DNA from: Myxococcales bacterium
GTDB taxonomy: Bacteria > Myxococcota > Myxococcia > Myxococcales > Anaeromyxobacteraceae
Direction of reading: 5' to 3'
Length of the DNA: 64,000 bases
Assembly: GCA_021806645.1 (NCBI GenBank)
Contig: JAJZQX010000011.1
Coordinates: forward strand, 62,001-126,000
Program-made: the position numbers and the translations under genes
Shown here: positions 52,508 to 61,093 of the stretch, piece after piece
Layout of the letters: every line of letters begins with the position of its first letter
Numbering within the stretch: the stretch's first letter is position 1
The notes under the pieces: model-generated
The model's database searches: none
What the model was told of the DNA's origin: nothing
What the model saw: the letters and a program-made list of their open reading frames with translations, nothing else

Positions 52508-53374
52508 ATTCTGAAACGTCCAGGCTCGCCCCGACGCTACCAGATCAAGGTCCTGGAGAAGGCGCTCGCCGTGCTCGACCTCCTCGGCGAGGCCGAAGGA
52601 GCGCTCACGCTCTCGGAGGTCAGCGAGCGGCTCTCCCTGAGCAAACCTACGGCGTTCCGGATCCTGAGCGTCCTGGACCAGGCCAGCTACCTGGAGCGGG
52701 CGCCGGGCTCGCAGGGCTACCGCCTCGGGCTCAAGCTCTCCCGGCTCGGCGCGCGGGTAGACCGCACCATGGCATTCCAGAAGGTCGCCAGGCCATTCCT
52801 CGTGGAATTGAAGGAGCGGTGTGGCGAGACCGTGCACCTCACCGTGCTCGAGAACGGGGAGGCGCTCTACCTCGACAAGATAGAGGGGCAGCGCGCGGTG
52901 CGAGTCGTCTCGCGCGTGGGCATGAGGCTCCCCGCGCACTGCTCCGGCGTCGGCAAGGTGCTGCTGGCCTACCTACCGGACGACGAGGTTGCCGAGGTCA
53001 TTCTCGAGCGCGGCCTGGCGCGCCTGACTCCGAACACCATCACGGATCGGACCGCGCTCCGAGCCGAGCTGAAGCGGATCCGTGAGCGTGGATTCGCCAT
53101 CGACAACGAGGAGATCGAGGTTGGACTCAAGTGCGTTGCGGCGCCGATCCGGGATGCCTCCGGCGAAGTCAGGGCTGCACTGAGCATCTCGGGGCCGAAG
53201 TTCCGGTTCACCGAGGCAGAGACCAAGAAGCTCGTGAACCTCGTGGTGCGCATGGCGGAGCAGATCTCCTCCGCCATCAGGCAGGAAGCCCTGGATCGGA
53301 CAGAACTCAGGAGGGCACCGGATGCAATCGTCGATAGGACGGTCGGCAGGCGGCGCACGGCTGGCCGAAGCTGA
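52490..53374 (+). CDS. IclR-family transcriptional regulator
   Basis: 294 residues from a GTG. The winged helix is VLEKALAVLDLLGEAEGALTLSEVSERLSLSKPTAFRILSVLDQ (motif SKPTAFRIL). The effector domain has VHLTVLENGEALYLDKIEG, LPAHCSGVGKVLLAYL and a conserved ERGFAIDNEEIEVGLKCVAAPI. IclR proteins of this kind control aromatic or carboxylic acid catabolism in response to the substrate. The next gene starts 53 bases before its stop, so it is part of the catabolic operon. No Shine-Dalgarno is obvious before the GTG. Confidence 0.9.
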   Translation: MKSPFHILKRPGSPRRYQIKVLEKALAVLDLLGEAEGALTLSEVSERLSLSKPTAFRILSVLDQASYLERAPGSQGYRLGLKLSRLGARVDRTMAFQKVARPFLVELKERCGETVHLTVLENGEALYLDKIEGQRAVRVVSRVGMRLPAHCSGVGKVLLAYLPDDEVAEVILERGLARLTPNTITDRTALRAELKRIRERGFAIDNEEIEVGLKCVAAPIRDASGEVRAALSISGPKFRFTEAETKKLVNLVVRMAEQISSAIRQEALDRTELRRAPDAIVDRTVGRRRTAGRS

Positions 53375-54182
53375 CCCGCGCAAGGCGCCGATCGACGTGC
53401 GTGAGGTGCTCCTCGCGCCGCTGGCCGGGAAGACCTTCCAGTTCGCGATCACGGCGGTCGAGCCGGCGGTCCTGGCGGGCTCGTTCCGGCTGGCCGAGAA
53501 GGCCAAGGAACTCGGGTTGCACATGAGCCAGGTGGCGGCCAACGGTGACCGGCTCGTGGCAGGCTCCATGGTGTGCCAGGCGCGGGCTGGAGCTGCTGGC
53601 CTGGCCCGCGCCGAGGAGCAACTCCTCGGGCTGATCGGCAAGGCCTCGGGGGTGGCGACGGCCGCCGCCGAGCTGGTCGCGATCTCCAGGGGTCGGGCGC
53701 GCATCGTGTGCGGCGCATGGAAGAAGGTCCCGGCGGAGATCCGGCTCGACCTGCGAGATGCCGCCGCCCTGGGAGGCGCCGGGATTCGCATGCTCGATCG
53801 CCCGTTCGTGTACCTCGACAAGAACCACGTTCGCATGCTCGGCGGCGTGGTCCGCGCCGTGAGGCAGGCGCGCCTGGTGGAGGGCCGCGCCATCGTGGTG
53901 CAGCTGCGCGGCGACGGCGACTCCATCGCCGATGAAGCAGAGGCGGCAGCGGCCGAAGGCGCCGAGATGCTCATGGTGGACACGGGTCGAGTGGCCGATC
54001 TGCAGGCGGTCGCCATGCGGGTGCGGTCGCGGGTGGAGCGACACGAGGTCCAGCTGGCGTTCGGTGGCGGAGTCCGCGCGGCGCACCTCGAGTCGGTGAT
54101 CGAGGCAGGGGCCCATGTCATCGACGTGGGCCGGGCGATCCTGGACGCACCGATGGTCGACTTTCGTCTCGACGTGGGATGA
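53322..54182 (+). CDS. NadC/ModD-like phosphoribosyltransferase-fold protein
   Basis: 286 residues. The fold pattern is that of quinolinate phosphoribosyltransferase: AAVLAG/LGLHMSQVAANGDRLVAG in the N-terminal beta-sandwich, LLGLIGKASGVATAA, then DLRDAAALGGAGIRML, FVYLDKNHVRMLGG and GAEMLMVDTG in the barrel, ending LAFGGGVRAAHLESVIEAGAHVIDVG. The Lys-Asn-His (KNHV) motif matches NadC. Here it is a divergent paralogue inside a catabolic operon rather than in a nad cluster. AGGAGGG lies just before the ATG, which overlaps iclR. It may supply nicotinate mononucleotide for the pincer cofactor (inference). Confidence 0.8.
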   Translation: MQSSIGRSAGGARLAEADPRKAPIDVREVLLAPLAGKTFQFAITAVEPAVLAGSFRLAEKAKELGLHMSQVAANGDRLVAGSMVCQARAGAAGLARAEEQLLGLIGKASGVATAAAELVAISRGRARIVCGAWKKVPAEIRLDLRDAAALGGAGIRMLDRPFVYLDKNHVRMLGGVVRAVRQARLVEGRAIVVQLRGDGDSIADEAEAAAAEGAEMLMVDTGRVADLQAVAMRVRSRVERHEVQLAFGGGVRAAHLESVIEAGAHVIDVGRAILDAPMVDFRLDVG

Positions 54183-55111
54183 GCGCCAGGATGGAACTGA
54201 ACCTCCTCGAGAAGACCACCTTCTGGGTCGACGACATCGAGCTCGCCGAGGTCGACCTGGGAGCGCTCGCAGCGGCCGCTGCGCGGGCCATCGACCTTCC
54301 GGCTGACGAGGTGATGGTGGTCGATGTTCGTCCAGGGCTGGTGGCCTTCGACGTGCTTCGGCCGAAGGTCCTGGCCGAGGCGGTGGTCGGCAAGGAGCGG
54401 GTGCTCCTGGATGGCCTGGCCGCGGTGGCGGGGGTCACGCTCGGCCCTGCGGCGGCGGTGCACTCCGAGGGCGTGCTGGGGTTCATCGCGCTCGACCCCA
54501 TCTCGGGGGCGAAGGCCGTCGAGGCCGGCGCGGCCATGGCGGTCTCCGTCCTCGAGAGGGTGGCCCGCCGGGCCATCGTCTTCGCGTCGGGGAGCGAGGT
54601 GCGCGACACCAAGATCCGCGACACCAACTCACCTTACCTCGTCGAGGTCCTCGGGAAGATCGGCTTCCAGGTCAAGTTCGGTGGCGTCCTCGAGGACCAC
54701 CTGGGTTCCGTGGTGGCGGCCCTGGAGGACGCCATCGGGCGGGGCCACGGGCTGGTGGTGACCACGGGTGGCGTCGGGGCCGAGGACAAGGACTTCAACG
54801 TGGAGGCGGTGCTCCGGGTGGACCCCGATGCCCACACCCCCTGGATCCTCCGCTTCGAGCCCGACATGCGCCGCCATCACAAGCCGGGTGTCCGCATCGC
54901 CGTGGGACGGATCGGTCCGACCTTGCTGGTCGCGCTCCCGGGGCCCCACGACGAGGTCCGGGTAGCCGGCGAGGTGCTGGCCTCAGGCCTGGCCAGCGGG
55001 ATGGCAGACGCCGAACTGGCGGAAGGGCTGGCCTCGGTGATCCGGGAACGCTGGCTCTCGAAGATGGCCAAGAATGGAGGCAACGGTGATCGACATCCCC
55101 ACCCTGTCTAG
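54179..55111 (+). CDS. MoCF (molybdopterin-binding) domain protein
   Basis: 310 residues, coupled to the upstream gene by ATGA. The first about 160 residues have no family I recognise (FWVDDIELAEVDLGALAAAAA, VVDVRPGLVAFDVLRPK). The second half is a MoaB/CinA/MogA-type MoCF domain: FASGSEVRDTKIRDTNSPYLVEVLGKIGFQV, VVTTGGVGAEDKD. MoCF domains bind and adenylate molybdopterin, and CinA cleaves pyridine nucleotides. In this operon it could act on a nucleotide-type cofactor. Substrate unknown. Confidence 0.8.
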   Translation: MSARMELNLLEKTTFWVDDIELAEVDLGALAAAAARAIDLPADEVMVVDVRPGLVAFDVLRPKVLAEAVVGKERVLLDGLAAVAGVTLGPAAAVHSEGVLGFIALDPISGAKAVEAGAAMAVSVLERVARRAIVFASGSEVRDTKIRDTNSPYLVEVLGKIGFQVKFGGVLEDHLGSVVAALEDAIGRGHGLVVTTGGVGAEDKDFNVEAVLRVDPDAHTPWILRFEPDMRRHHKPGVRIAVGRIGPTLLVALPGPHDEVRVAGEVLASGLASGMADAELAEGLASVIRERWLSKMAKNGGNGDRHPHPV

Positions 55112-55862
55112 CGCCCTGCTCGAGGCGGAGGCCACTCGCAAGGCGATCGACCCGCTGACGCTGGTGTATCCAGGCATGAAGATCGAGGACGCCTACCAGG
55201 TGCAGCTGGCCGGCATCCAGGTCAAGGTCGGCCGCGGCCGCCGGATCATCGGGAAGAAGATCGGCCTCACCAGCAAGGGGATGCAGGACCTCCTCGGGGT
55301 CCATGAGCCAGACTATGGGCACCTGCTGGACGACATGCTCGTCCCCGCCGGTCAGCCATGCCGCCGGAACTCGCTCCTGCTCCCCAAGGTGGAGGGGGAG
55401 GTGGCCTTCGTGATGAAGGATCGGCTCGCCGGGCCCGGCATCCACGTGGCCGACGTGCTGCGCGCCACCGCCGGGGTGATGCCGGCGCTGGAGATCGTCG
55501 ACACCCGGATCCGGGACTGGAAGATCAAGCTCATCGACACGGTCGCCGACAACGCCTCCAGCGCGCGGTTCGTCCTGGGCTCACGGCTCCTGCCCGTGGA
55601 GCGGTTCGACCTGCGGCTCATCGGCATGTGCCTGGAGAAGAACGGACAGGTCGTGAACAATGGGGCCGGCGTGGCGGTGCTGGGACACCCGGCGGCGGCC
55701 GTGGCCTGGCTCGCCAACCGGCTGGCCGATTTCGGCGCGGCCCTGGAGGCGGGGGACATCGTCCTCTCCGGCGCGGTGACGGCGGCGGTGGACGTGGCCG
55801 CCGGTGACTTCGTAGAGGCCCACTTCGACCGGCTGGGCTCGGTCGCCGTGAAGTTCGTGTAG
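55086..55862 (+). CDS. 2-oxopent-4-enoate hydratase-family enzyme
   Basis: About 258 residues. The family (MhpD/DmpE hydratase and DmpH decarboxylase) acts on 2-hydroxypenta-2,4-dienoate or 4-oxalocrotonate. Motifs: [50 protein letters not shown] and [23 protein letters not shown]. Metal ligands Glu-x-Glu (EGE) and Glu (PALE) are present. The following aldolase and dehydrogenase favour the hydratase. I chose the GTG at 55086 with GGAGG before it; an ATG at 55074 is in frame. Confidence 0.88.
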   Translation: MIDIPTLSSALLEAEATRKAIDPLTLVYPGMKIEDAYQVQLAGIQVKVGRGRRIIGKKIGLTSKGMQDLLGVHEPDYGHLLDDMLVPAGQPCRRNSLLLPKVEGEVAFVMKDRLAGPGIHVADVLRATAGVMPALEIVDTRIRDWKIKLIDTVADNASSARFVLGSRLLPVERFDLRLIGMCLEKNGQVVNNGAGVAVLGHPAAAVAWLANRLADFGAALEAGDIVLSGAVTAAVDVAAGDFVEAHFDRLGSVAVKFV

Positions 55863-55879
55863 CTGGGAAGGGGCGTCCA

Positions 55880-56758
55880 GTGACGGAGAAGGTCAAGGTG
55901 GCGGTCATCGGGCCCGGCAACATCGGCACCGACCTCATGTACAAGCTCCTGCGGAGCAAGCAGCTAGAGCTGGTGTTGCTGGCGGGCGTCGAGGAGTCGG
56001 AGGGCATCCTGCGCGCGCGCGCGCTGGGGGTCCAGACCGTCATCGGCGACCTGAGGCCGGTCCTGGAGGATGCCTCGATCCGGATCGTCTTCGACGCCTC
56101 GAGCGCCAAGGCGCACCTGCGGCACGCTCGTAAGCTCGAGGCCGCCGGCAAGGTGGCCATCGATCTCACGCCAGCGGCGGTCGGGCCGTACGTCGTGCCC
56201 TCCGTCAATCTCGGATCGCTGCACGGCGCCAAGAACTTCAACATGGTCACCTGCGGTGGCCAGGCCACCGTGCCCATCGTGTACGCCATCAACCGGGCGG
56301 CGGGGGCCAGGTACGCCGAGATGGTGTCGGCCATCGCCAGCAAGAGCGCGGGCCCTGGGACCCGGAACAACATCGACGAGTTCACGCGGACCACCGCACG
56401 GGCGCTCTCGGTGCTGGGCGGGGCCAAGCGGAGCAAGGCCATCATCGTGCTCAACCCGGCCGAACCTCCCATGATCATGACCAACACCGTCTACGTCGAG
56501 GTGGATCGCCCCGACGAGGCGGCGATCCGGTCGTCGGTCGAGCAGATCGTGGCTGAGGTGCAGCAGTACGTGCCGGGGTACCGGCTGCGGGTCCCGCCGC
56601 AGCTCGAGGGCAACAAGGTCACCACCATCGTCGAGGTGGAAGGGGCCGGGGACTTCCTTCCGAAATATTCCGGGAACCTGGACATCATCACCGCGGCCGC
56701 GGTGGGTGTCGCCGAGAAGCTGGCGGCCGGATGGTCCAGGAAGGAGGCCACCGCGTGA
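55880..56758 (+). CDS. mhpF: Acetaldehyde dehydrogenase (acylating)
   Basis: 292 residues. It converts acetaldehyde and CoA to acetyl-CoA with NAD and is normally complexed with the aldolase that channels acetaldehyde to it. NAD motif [11 protein letters not shown] (11-16) and catalytic Cys125 in [25 protein letters not shown] and [13 protein letters not shown]-type blocks match MhpF/DmpF. Start is a GTG at 55880, preceded by GGAAGGGG. The stop overlaps the aldolase start (GTGA). Confidence 0.95.
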   Translation: MTEKVKVAVIGPGNIGTDLMYKLLRSKQLELVLLAGVEESEGILRARALGVQTVIGDLRPVLEDASIRIVFDASSAKAHLRHARKLEAAGKVAIDLTPAAVGPYVVPSVNLGSLHGAKNFNMVTCGGQATVPIVYAINRAAGARYAEMVSAIASKSAGPGTRNNIDEFTRTTARALSVLGGAKRSKAIIVLNPAEPPMIMTNTVYVEVDRPDEAAIRSSVEQIVAEVQQYVPGYRLRVPPQLEGNKVTTIVEVEGAGDFLPKYSGNLDIITAAAVGVAEKLAAGWSRKEATA

Positions 56759-57780
56759 GCGAGCCGAGCTTCGTCCATGTCCTCGATGCGACCCTCCGGG
56801 ATGGCAGCCACCCAATGGGCCACTCCTTCACTCGCGAACAGATCGCGGCCGTAGCTGGCGGTCTCGACGCGGCGGGCCTCGAGTACATCGAGATCTCCCA
56901 CGGTGATGGACTGGGCGGCTCCTCCATCAACTACGGGCGCTCGCTCCTCACTGACGAGGAGATGCTGGAGGCGGCCGCGCCGGTCATCCACCAGGCCAAG
57001 CTGACCGTGCTGCTGCTCCCGGGCATCGGCATCAAGGAAGACCTGGAGATGGCGGCCAAGCACGGCGCGAAAGCCGTGCGCATCGCCACGCACGTCACCG
57101 AGGCGGACATCGCGGCGCAGCACATCGAGCTGGCGCGGAAGCTGGGGATGGAGGCCTTCGGCTTCCTGATGATGTCCCACATGGCGCCGCCGGAGGTCGT
57201 GGCGGCCCAGGCGCGGCTCTTCGAGTCGTACGGCGCCACCACCGTCTACGTGGCGGACTCGGCTGGCACCATGCTGCCCGGGGACGTGAAGGCGCGAGTG
57301 AAGGCGGTCGTGGATGCCGTGAAGGTGCCGGTCGGCTTCCACGCCCACAACAATCTCTGCATGGCGGTGGCCAACTCGGTGGCGGCGCTGGAGGTCGGCG
57401 CCAGCTTCCTCGACGGCACCTGCCGCGGGCTCGGGGCGGGAGCGGGCAACGCCCAGCTCGAGGTGCTGGCAGGCGTCCTCGACAAGCTCGGGTACCGGTC
57501 CAGCCTCGACTTCTACAAGGTCATGGACGTGGCCGAGGAGATCGTCGCGCCCATGATGAAGCGGCCCCAGGTCGTCTCCAAGAACGCCCTCATGATGGGC
57601 TACGCCGGCGTCTACTCCAGCTTCCTGCTCTTCACCGCCAGGGCGGCGGAGCGCTTCGGCGTGGACGCCCGGGACATCCTGGTCGAGCTGGGCAAGCGGC
57701 GGATGGTGGGCGGCCAGGAGGACATGATCATCGACGTGGCCTACCGGCTGGCGGAGCAGCGCAAGGAGAAGACGGCATGA
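56755..57780 (+). CDS. mhpE: 4-Hydroxy-2-oxovalerate aldolase
   Basis: 341 residues from a GTG inside the previous stop. It cleaves 4-hydroxy-2-oxovalerate to pyruvate and acetaldehyde. The HMGL-like barrel starts [13 protein letters not shown]; the metal ligands include the Asp there and His-x-His in [30 protein letters not shown] is the substrate loop, and the C-terminal communication domain follows, which docks the dehydrogenase. Coupled to the ferredoxin gene (ATGA). Confidence 0.95.
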   Translation: MSEPSFVHVLDATLRDGSHPMGHSFTREQIAAVAGGLDAAGLEYIEISHGDGLGGSSINYGRSLLTDEEMLEAAAPVIHQAKLTVLLLPGIGIKEDLEMAAKHGAKAVRIATHVTEADIAAQHIELARKLGMEAFGFLMMSHMAPPEVVAAQARLFESYGATTVYVADSAGTMLPGDVKARVKAVVDAVKVPVGFHAHNNLCMAVANSVAALEVGASFLDGTCRGLGAGAGNAQLEVLAGVLDKLGYRSSLDFYKVMDVAEEIVAPMMKRPQVVSKNALMMGYAGVYSSFLLFTARAAERFGVDARDILVELGKRRMVGGQEDMIIDVAYRLAEQRKEKTA

Positions 57781-58394
57781 AGACCGTACGCCTCTTGGCC
57801 GTGGTGGATCCCGCGAAGTGCACCGGCTGCACCATCTGCGACCGGGTCTGCCCGACGCTGGCGATCAAGACCGACCGGAAGTTGCACCTGGCCTCGGTGG
57901 ACGAGGCACGCTGCAGCGGCTGCCCGGCTTGCGAGCAGCGCTGCCCGGAGGGTGCCATCCACGTCGTGGTCAGGGAGCGCCCGTTCCACATGGGGGTCGA
58001 GGTGCCACCCGCCGACCGCGTGCAGGTCGACGCCATCTGCAGGAAGGCCAAGTTCCATCCGGAGCAGCTGGTCTGCTACTGCACCGCGACCCGAGCCGAC
58101 GAGGTGGCGGCGGCCATCCTGCAGGGGGCGCACACGCCCGAGGAGATCTCCTACCGCACCGGCGTCCGGACCGGCTGCACAGTCGAGTGCCTGCAGCCGA
58201 TGCTGCGGCTGCTGGACGCCGCGGGGATCTTCCCGAAGCCGCCGCCTGGGGGGTGGCAGTGGTACGGGAAGACGGTCACGGCCTGGGAGATCCCCGAGGC
58301 GATCAAGCGCAAGTACGGGGCGAGCGGCTTCTACTTCGACGAGGACATCGAGATCCTCGACCGCGTCGTCAACGCGCCATCGCAGGAAGAGTGA
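57777..58394 (+). CDS. Two-cluster ferredoxin fused to a BFD-like domain
   Basis: 205 residues. Residues 10-60 hold two [4Fe-4S] motifs: CTGCTICDRVCP (Cys15, 18, 21, 25) and CSGCPACEQRCPEGA (Cys46, 49, 52, 56). Residues 95-150 look like a BFD-type [2Fe-2S] domain: VCYCTATRADEVAAAI with Cys100/102 and TGCTVECLQPML with Cys134/138. The second pair is spaced C-x3-C, not the usual C-x2-C. The role is probably electron supply to a redox enzyme in the operon or assembly of the LarA-like protein next door. Nothing else in view is an obvious partner. Confidence 0.88.
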   Translation: MKTVRLLAVVDPAKCTGCTICDRVCPTLAIKTDRKLHLASVDEARCSGCPACEQRCPEGAIHVVVRERPFHMGVEVPPADRVQVDAICRKAKFHPEQLVCYCTATRADEVAAAILQGAHTPEEISYRTGVRTGCTVECLQPMLRLLDAAGIFPKPPPGGWQWYGKTVTAWEIPEAIKRKYGASGFYFDEDIEILDRVVNAPSQEE

Positions 58395-58405
58395 GGGAGG
58401 AGACC

Positions 58406-59833
58406 ATGCGTCCACCCATTGCGCCCATGCCACCCCGCAAGTCGCAGTACGGGATCGACCCGTCGCTGGTGAGGCGCCGGGTCAGCGAGCTTCCCGGCAT
58501 CACCTCGATCACCCTGAAGGAGCTCTTCCCCGAGCTGCCCGACGTGATCGTGCCCGGCCCGGGTGGCCTGCCCGCGGTCCGCAGGGCGGCCGAGGCCACG
58601 CTCGACGCCGTCGACATGTCGAGGATCAAGCCCGGAGACAGCGTCAACGTGCTCGCCTCCCACCACGGGTTCACGCTGCTCGGCGGCGAGCCGTACGCCG
58701 AGATGCTGAAGGCCATCAAGGACGTCATCGTGCGCCGGACCGGCTGCACCGACATCCGCCTCCGGGCCGGGGTCGGTCTCCGCTTCCGCGAGACCGAGGA
58801 GTACATCCGCCGCTTCGGGCTCGATACCCATTTCAACGGGAAGGCCATCGGCGTCGCCCCCATCGACCAGGCCATCCCCATCGAGACCGAGATCGGCACG
58901 CTCTACGGGATCAAGCGGGTCTACGACGCCGACTGGATCGTGCATGCGCACAACAGCGACGTCCGCGAGGTGCACTTCCACCGGCAGGTAGATCGCGCCG
59001 TGAAGCCGTTCGGCATGTCCTACGCCCGCATCGAGACCCGCTCGACCTACCACCAGAACATGGGGCCGCGCGCGGCCAACTTCATCGCTCGTGCCATCTT
59101 CGACTCCCCCTTCGTGCAGGGGAAGTACGCCTTCTCCTGCTTCCTCACCATGTCGCCGAACGGGATCATGGGCGTCGATGCGGACCGCGATCTCTACGCA
59201 CTCAACGAGCGGGTGACCTTCACCGGGTGCAGCCTCTACGGCAGGGTCATGACCCTGTTCGGCGAGATCGACGAGTGCATCGTCGCCCTCGATTTCCCGT
59301 GCCCGGTGGTCTACGTCTTCTCGGCCGGCGTCATCTACGCGAACTTCGCGGGCGCCAACACCGACCTCTACGACCTGGAGCTCCCGCTGCCCGCGTACAC
59401 CTGGTACACGGAGGCTTTCTACGGGAAGCAGGGCCGTCCGCTGCTCCCCGAGATACCTCCGCTCAACCCGGCCATCAAGATGTGCGTCCAGAATTACGCC
59501 TGGACCGGCTACCCGAGCGCCTTCTTCAGCGAGCACATCCCCACGGTGATCGTGGGGAAGGAACAGGCGGAGCTGTTCGACCGGGACGCCCAGAACGCGC
59601 TGTACACCAGCCACGCCAAGATCCTCGACACCACCGAGGAGGCGATGGCCTACGCCAGGAAGACCACGGGCAGCGAGAAGGTGCTGGTCTTCGACGGGGC
59701 GTTTGGCGGCCTGAACCTGACCGAACCCCTCGCGGAACTCCTGCTGAAGAAGGCGCCGGCGGTGAGTCGGCGCGTCGACGAGGAGCTGCTTCCCAAGTGG
59801 CTGCGGCAGCGCGGGATCTCGTCAGCGGCGTGA
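58406..59833 (+). CDS. LarA-like putative nickel-pincer enzyme
   Basis: 475 residues. It aligns by eye along most of lactate racemase LarA (424 residues). AGVGLRFRETEEYIRRFG corresponds to LarA ATGFHRPSTHEELVNKYG. VYDADWIV, then EVHFHRQVDRAVK correspond to AEADLLIS, then ESHFFAGFSGGRK. The C-terminal ILDTTEEAMAYARK and VLVFDGAFGG correspond to TLDEAMEKAYAREG and VTVIPDGLG. His190, Lys200 and His216 keep the exact 10 and 16 residue spacing of LarA His174, Lys184 (cofactor attachment) and His200 (nickel ligand). The aligned place of catalytic His108 is Leu125. So the cofactor site looks intact but the chemistry should differ from racemisation. larB, larC and larE lie 6-9 kb upstream. Confidence 0.7.
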   Translation: MRPPIAPMPPRKSQYGIDPSLVRRRVSELPGITSITLKELFPELPDVIVPGPGGLPAVRRAAEATLDAVDMSRIKPGDSVNVLASHHGFTLLGGEPYAEMLKAIKDVIVRRTGCTDIRLRAGVGLRFRETEEYIRRFGLDTHFNGKAIGVAPIDQAIPIETEIGTLYGIKRVYDADWIVHAHNSDVREVHFHRQVDRAVKPFGMSYARIETRSTYHQNMGPRAANFIARAIFDSPFVQGKYAFSCFLTMSPNGIMGVDADRDLYALNERVTFTGCSLYGRVMTLFGEIDECIVALDFPCPVVYVFSAGVIYANFAGANTDLYDLELPLPAYTWYTEAFYGKQGRPLLPEIPPLNPAIKMCVQNYAWTGYPSAFFSEHIPTVIVGKEQAELFDRDAQNALYTSHAKILDTTEEAMAYARKTTGSEKVLVFDGAFGGLNLTEPLAELLLKKAPAVSRRVDEELLPKWLRQRGISSAA

Positions 59834-59898
59834 CCTGCAGCCTTCAACTTGTCGCAGATGCACCACGCAGCAACCACCCACCACGGAGAGGTGCCCAC

Positions 59899-61071
59899 AT
59901 GAAGACCCGTCTTTCCACGGTTTCACTCGCGCTCGCGGGCGTCCTGTCCGCCGCCAGCGCCATCGCCGCCGAGCCCATCAAGATCGGCGTCGTCACCCCC
60001 CTCACCCAGACGTACGCGCCCATCGGGCAGCAGGTCCGCTGGGGCCTCGAGCTGGCCACCAAGGAGGTCAACGCGGCCGGTGGCATCCTGGGCCGCAAGG
60101 TGGAGCTGATCTTCGAGGATGAGGAGGCCAATCCCGCCGTGGCCACGCAGAAGGCCGAGAAGCTGTTCCAGGTCACCAAGGTCGACTTCCTGACCGGAAC
60201 CGTAAACTCCGGTTCCACCCTGGCGGTGGGCCAGGTGGCGGAGCGCAACGACAGGCTGATCGCGACCACCGTCTCCTTCTCCGATGCCATCACCGGGGAC
60301 AAGTGCTCGCCAAACGTGTTCCGCGTCAATGCCCGGGCCGGGCAGCAGTCCGCCGCCCTGGCGGAGTGGCTGAACAAGGAGAAGCCGGGCGCGTCGGTGT
60401 TCTTCCTCGGTCCGGACTACGAGATGGGCCGCAACACCGTGGCGGCCTTCAAGGCGGCGGTGGAGAGCCGCGGGATGAAGACGGTGGGCGAGATCTTCGC
60501 CCCGCTCGGCAACAAGGACTACTCCCCGTTCTTCGGCCAGATGCGGGCCGCCCGGCCGACGGTGCTCTACACCTCCGTGGCCGGCAACGACACCGCCCGC
60601 TTCTTCACGCAGCTGGAGGAGTACGGCCTGCGCAAGAACCTGCTCATCGTCGGAGCGTCGGGGACGGTCACGTCGCAGAACATGGGCGCCCTGGGGGCCG
60701 TCGCCGAGGGGTACGTGACCGGCGTCGGGTATTCGCCCGAGATCGATCTCCCCGCCAACAAGAAGTTCGTGACCAGCTTCCAGGCCATGGCCGGTGCCGC
60801 TCCAGACCTCTACGGCGCTGACTCTTACGGGCTCATCTACTTCTACAAGGCGGCGGTGGAGAAGGCCAAGTCCACCGACACCGCCAAGGTGCGCACGGCC
60901 ATGCGTGGCCTGAAGTGGATGACGCCGCAGGGAGAGAAGGAGATGCGCGCGGGCGACCACCAGGCCATCCAGGACATGTACGCGGTCCGGGTCGAGGGTG
61001 GGAAGTTCCGCATCGTGAGCAAGGTGGCGGGAACGCTCGCGGTCGGACCGGACTCCTGCACCCGCTTCTAG
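59899..61071 (+). CDS. ABC importer substrate-binding protein (Liv-type)
   Basis: 390 residues. Signal peptide LSTVSLALAGVLSAASAIAA, then EPIKIGVVTPLTQTYAPIGQQVRWGLELATKEVNAAGGILGRKVEL, the start of a type I binding protein (Peripla_BP_6). The Asp/Glu and Tyr pattern resembles binders of aromatic or aliphatic carboxylates as much as leucine. It follows the LarA-like gene by 66 bases and precedes the permeases by 23, so it belongs to the same operon. Confidence 0.92.
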   Translation: MKTRLSTVSLALAGVLSAASAIAAEPIKIGVVTPLTQTYAPIGQQVRWGLELATKEVNAAGGILGRKVELIFEDEEANPAVATQKAEKLFQVTKVDFLTGTVNSGSTLAVGQVAERNDRLIATTVSFSDAITGDKCSPNVFRVNARAGQQSAALAEWLNKEKPGASVFFLGPDYEMGRNTVAAFKAAVESRGMKTVGEIFAPLGNKDYSPFFGQMRAARPTVLYTSVAGNDTARFFTQLEEYGLRKNLLIVGASGTVTSQNMGALGAVAEGYVTGVGYSPEIDLPANKKFVTSFQAMAGAAPDLYGADSYGLIYFYKAAVEKAKSTDTAKVRTAMRGLKWMTPQGEKEMRAGDHQAIQDMYAVRVEGGKFRIVSKVAGTLAVGPDSCTRF

Positions 61072-61093
61072 CCGCCGAGCGAGGCCGAGACCG

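Noticed and set aside
57952-61071. Apparent 1,039-residue protein ending in the substrate-binding protein
   Set aside because: The first two thirds are out-of-frame shadows of the ferredoxin and LarA-like genes; the real start with signal peptide is at 59899.
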